64,000 bases of DNA from Chromohalobacter canadensis (GTDB lineage Bacteria; Pseudomonadota; Gammaproteobacteria; Pseudomonadales; Halomonadaceae), in the NCBI RefSeq assembly GCF_029544075.1, contig NZ_JAJQJH010000001.1:372001-436000 (forward strand). The letters are read 5' to 3'. A program made the translations under genes and the position numbers. Every line of letters begins with the position of its first letter. The first letter of the stretch is position 1. Below are positions 63,206 through 64,000 of this stretch, one piece after another. The notes below the pieces were generated by a model. It was not told the DNA's origin. It was given only the letters and a program-made list of their open reading frames with translations, and did not search any database.

Positions 63206-63224
63206 CTAAATGATAAAAATTCGC
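63206..63224. promoter_or_regulatory. Possible Fur box of the TonB-dependent receptor gene
   Basis: CTAAATGATAAAAATTCGC matches the 19-base Fur consensus at 12 positions and is 74 bases upstream of the receptor start. It lies in an AT-rich patch. Confidence 0.45.
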
Positions 63225-63297
63225 ATTAAATTTTAAAGCATCATGCAAGGGTCCCGAAAACAACCGGGGCGGGATTCATCAGGGAGAACAACGCACC

Positions 63298-64000
63298 ATG
63301 TCCTATCTTCCACGTCTATCGACGTTGGCACTAGCCGTTGCCGCCTGTAATGCACCCATGGCGTATGCTGTCGATGACGACGTCCAGCTGGATGATGTCG
63401 TTGTCACCGCTGCCGGCTATGCGCAGCAGGTCACACAGGCGCCGGCGTCGATCAGTGTTGTTTCACGCGAGCAACTCGAGAAAAAGGCCTACCGCGATAT
63501 CACCGACGCTCTGCGGGATGTACCGGGTGTCATCGTGACCGGTGGGGGTGCCGGCGATAACGGCGCCGATATCAGCATGCGTGGCATGCCGGCTCAATAC
63601 ACGCTGGTACTCGTGGATGGCCGCCGCCAGTCTTCACGCGAGTCTCGTCCCAATGGGAGTGCTGGGTTCGAGCAGGACTGGTTGCCGCCACTGCAGGCCA
63701 TCGAGCGTATCGAGGTAATTCGCGGGCCCATGTCGACCTTGTACGGTTCGGACGCGATCGGCGGGGTCATTAACGTCATCACGCGTAAGGTGGCCGATGA
63801 TTGGCACGGCAACGTGCGCGCCGAAGCCACGCTTCAGGAAGACAGCGACTCGGGGAACTCGAATCAGGAGCAGTTATATGTGTCGGGCCCCTTGGCCGAC
63901 GACCTGCTGGGCCTGCAGGTGTATGGCCAGTACCAGAAGCGTGAAGAAGACGATATCGAGCAGGGGTACGAGGATAAGGACCTACAGAGTCTGACTGCTA
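63298..64000 (+). CDS. TonB-dependent siderophore receptor (CirA/FepA-like, 5' part)
   Basis: The first 234 residues are visible; the gene runs off the right edge. A signal peptide (LSTLALAVAACNAPMAYA) is followed by a TonB-box-like DDVVVTAAGY and the plug domain: ALRDVPGVIVTGGG, DISMRGMPAQYTLVLVDGRR and ERIEVIRGPMSTLYGSDAIG. The pattern is of catecholate receptors like CirA/FepA. GGGAG lies before the ATG. A possible Fur box is upstream. It may work with the ABC importer at 36-40 kb, which lacks its own receptor. Confidence 0.9.
   Translation, partial: MSYLPRLSTLALAVAACNAPMAYAVDDDVQLDDVVVTAAGYAQQVTQAPASISVVSREQLEKKAYRDITDALRDVPGVIVTGGGAGDNGADISMRGMPAQYTLVLVDGRRQSSRESRPNGSAGFEQDWLPPLQAIERIEVIRGPMSTLYGSDAIGGVINVITRKVADDWHGNVRAEATLQEDSDSGNSNQEQLYVSGPLADDLLGLQVYGQYQKREEDDIEQGYEDKDLQSLTA

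Overview
The window looks like chromosomal DNA from a moderately halophilic gammaproteobacterium, most probably Halomonas or a close relative (Halomonadaceae). The grounds are high GC, densely packed genes, the family content (NorR/YtfE/NnrS, GlcDEFG with a lactate-type permease, NhaC, type-2 ArgC, CysJI, AaeXAB) and the style of the proteins. This is inference: there is no rRNA or other marker gene here, and I saw no tRNA, IS element, prophage or CRISPR array.

Region by region. 1-7.6 kb is a nitric-oxide and low-oxygen block: a ytfE-type di-iron repair gene (cut by the left edge), norR, a soluble chemoreceptor-like CZB protein, ubiT, a composite ORF joining cytochrome P450 pieces to an SdhB tail, nnrS, a membrane protein and hemN. 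Both ytfE and the CZB gene have good sigma-54 promoters with NorR-like boxes. 7.6-10 kb holds an ExoD remnant, a LysR regulator and an EamA transporter. 10.2-18.6 kb is the most unusual part: an eight-gene complex I-like operon (A, fused B/D-like, H, J, K, L, M, N). It keeps the membrane arm, but its only peripheral subunit lacks all NuoB cluster cysteines, and there is no C, E, F, G or I gene. Its NuoJ-like subunit ends in 14 consecutive histidines. egtB follows directly.

20-29 kb holds housekeeping and redox genes: argC, a haloacid dehalogenase, an AsmA-like protein, a zinc alcohol dehydrogenase, a Tat-exported aldo/keto reductase, mtfA and a GNAT-nitrilase fusion. 29-35 kb is a trans-4-hydroxy-L-proline catabolic cluster (epimerase, deaminase, GntR regulator, FAD dehydrogenase, NhaC-type transporter) with matching operator sequences. 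36-40.5 kb is a siderophore ABC importer with a possible Fur box. cysJI lies at 42.5-46 kb.

46-50 kb is an operon of an AurF-type arylamine N-oxygenase with its own p-aminobenzoate synthase (PabA and fused PabB-PabC), behind an AT-rich promoter. It may make an N-oxidised p-aminobenzoate product. 50-56.5 kb is glycolate oxidation (glcDEFG plus permease) with two nearly identical operators and a MITE-like element in the glcD leader. 56.8-63 kb holds a GST, an SDR, a GNAT and an AaeXAB-type aromatic-acid efflux set with a LysR regulator. A TonB-dependent catecholate-siderophore receptor runs off the right edge.

The best candidates for undescribed biology are the cofactor-less complex I-like operon with a natural His14 tail, the PABA N-oxygenase operon, and the extension of a NorR/sigma-54 circuit to a chemoreceptor-like CZB protein.
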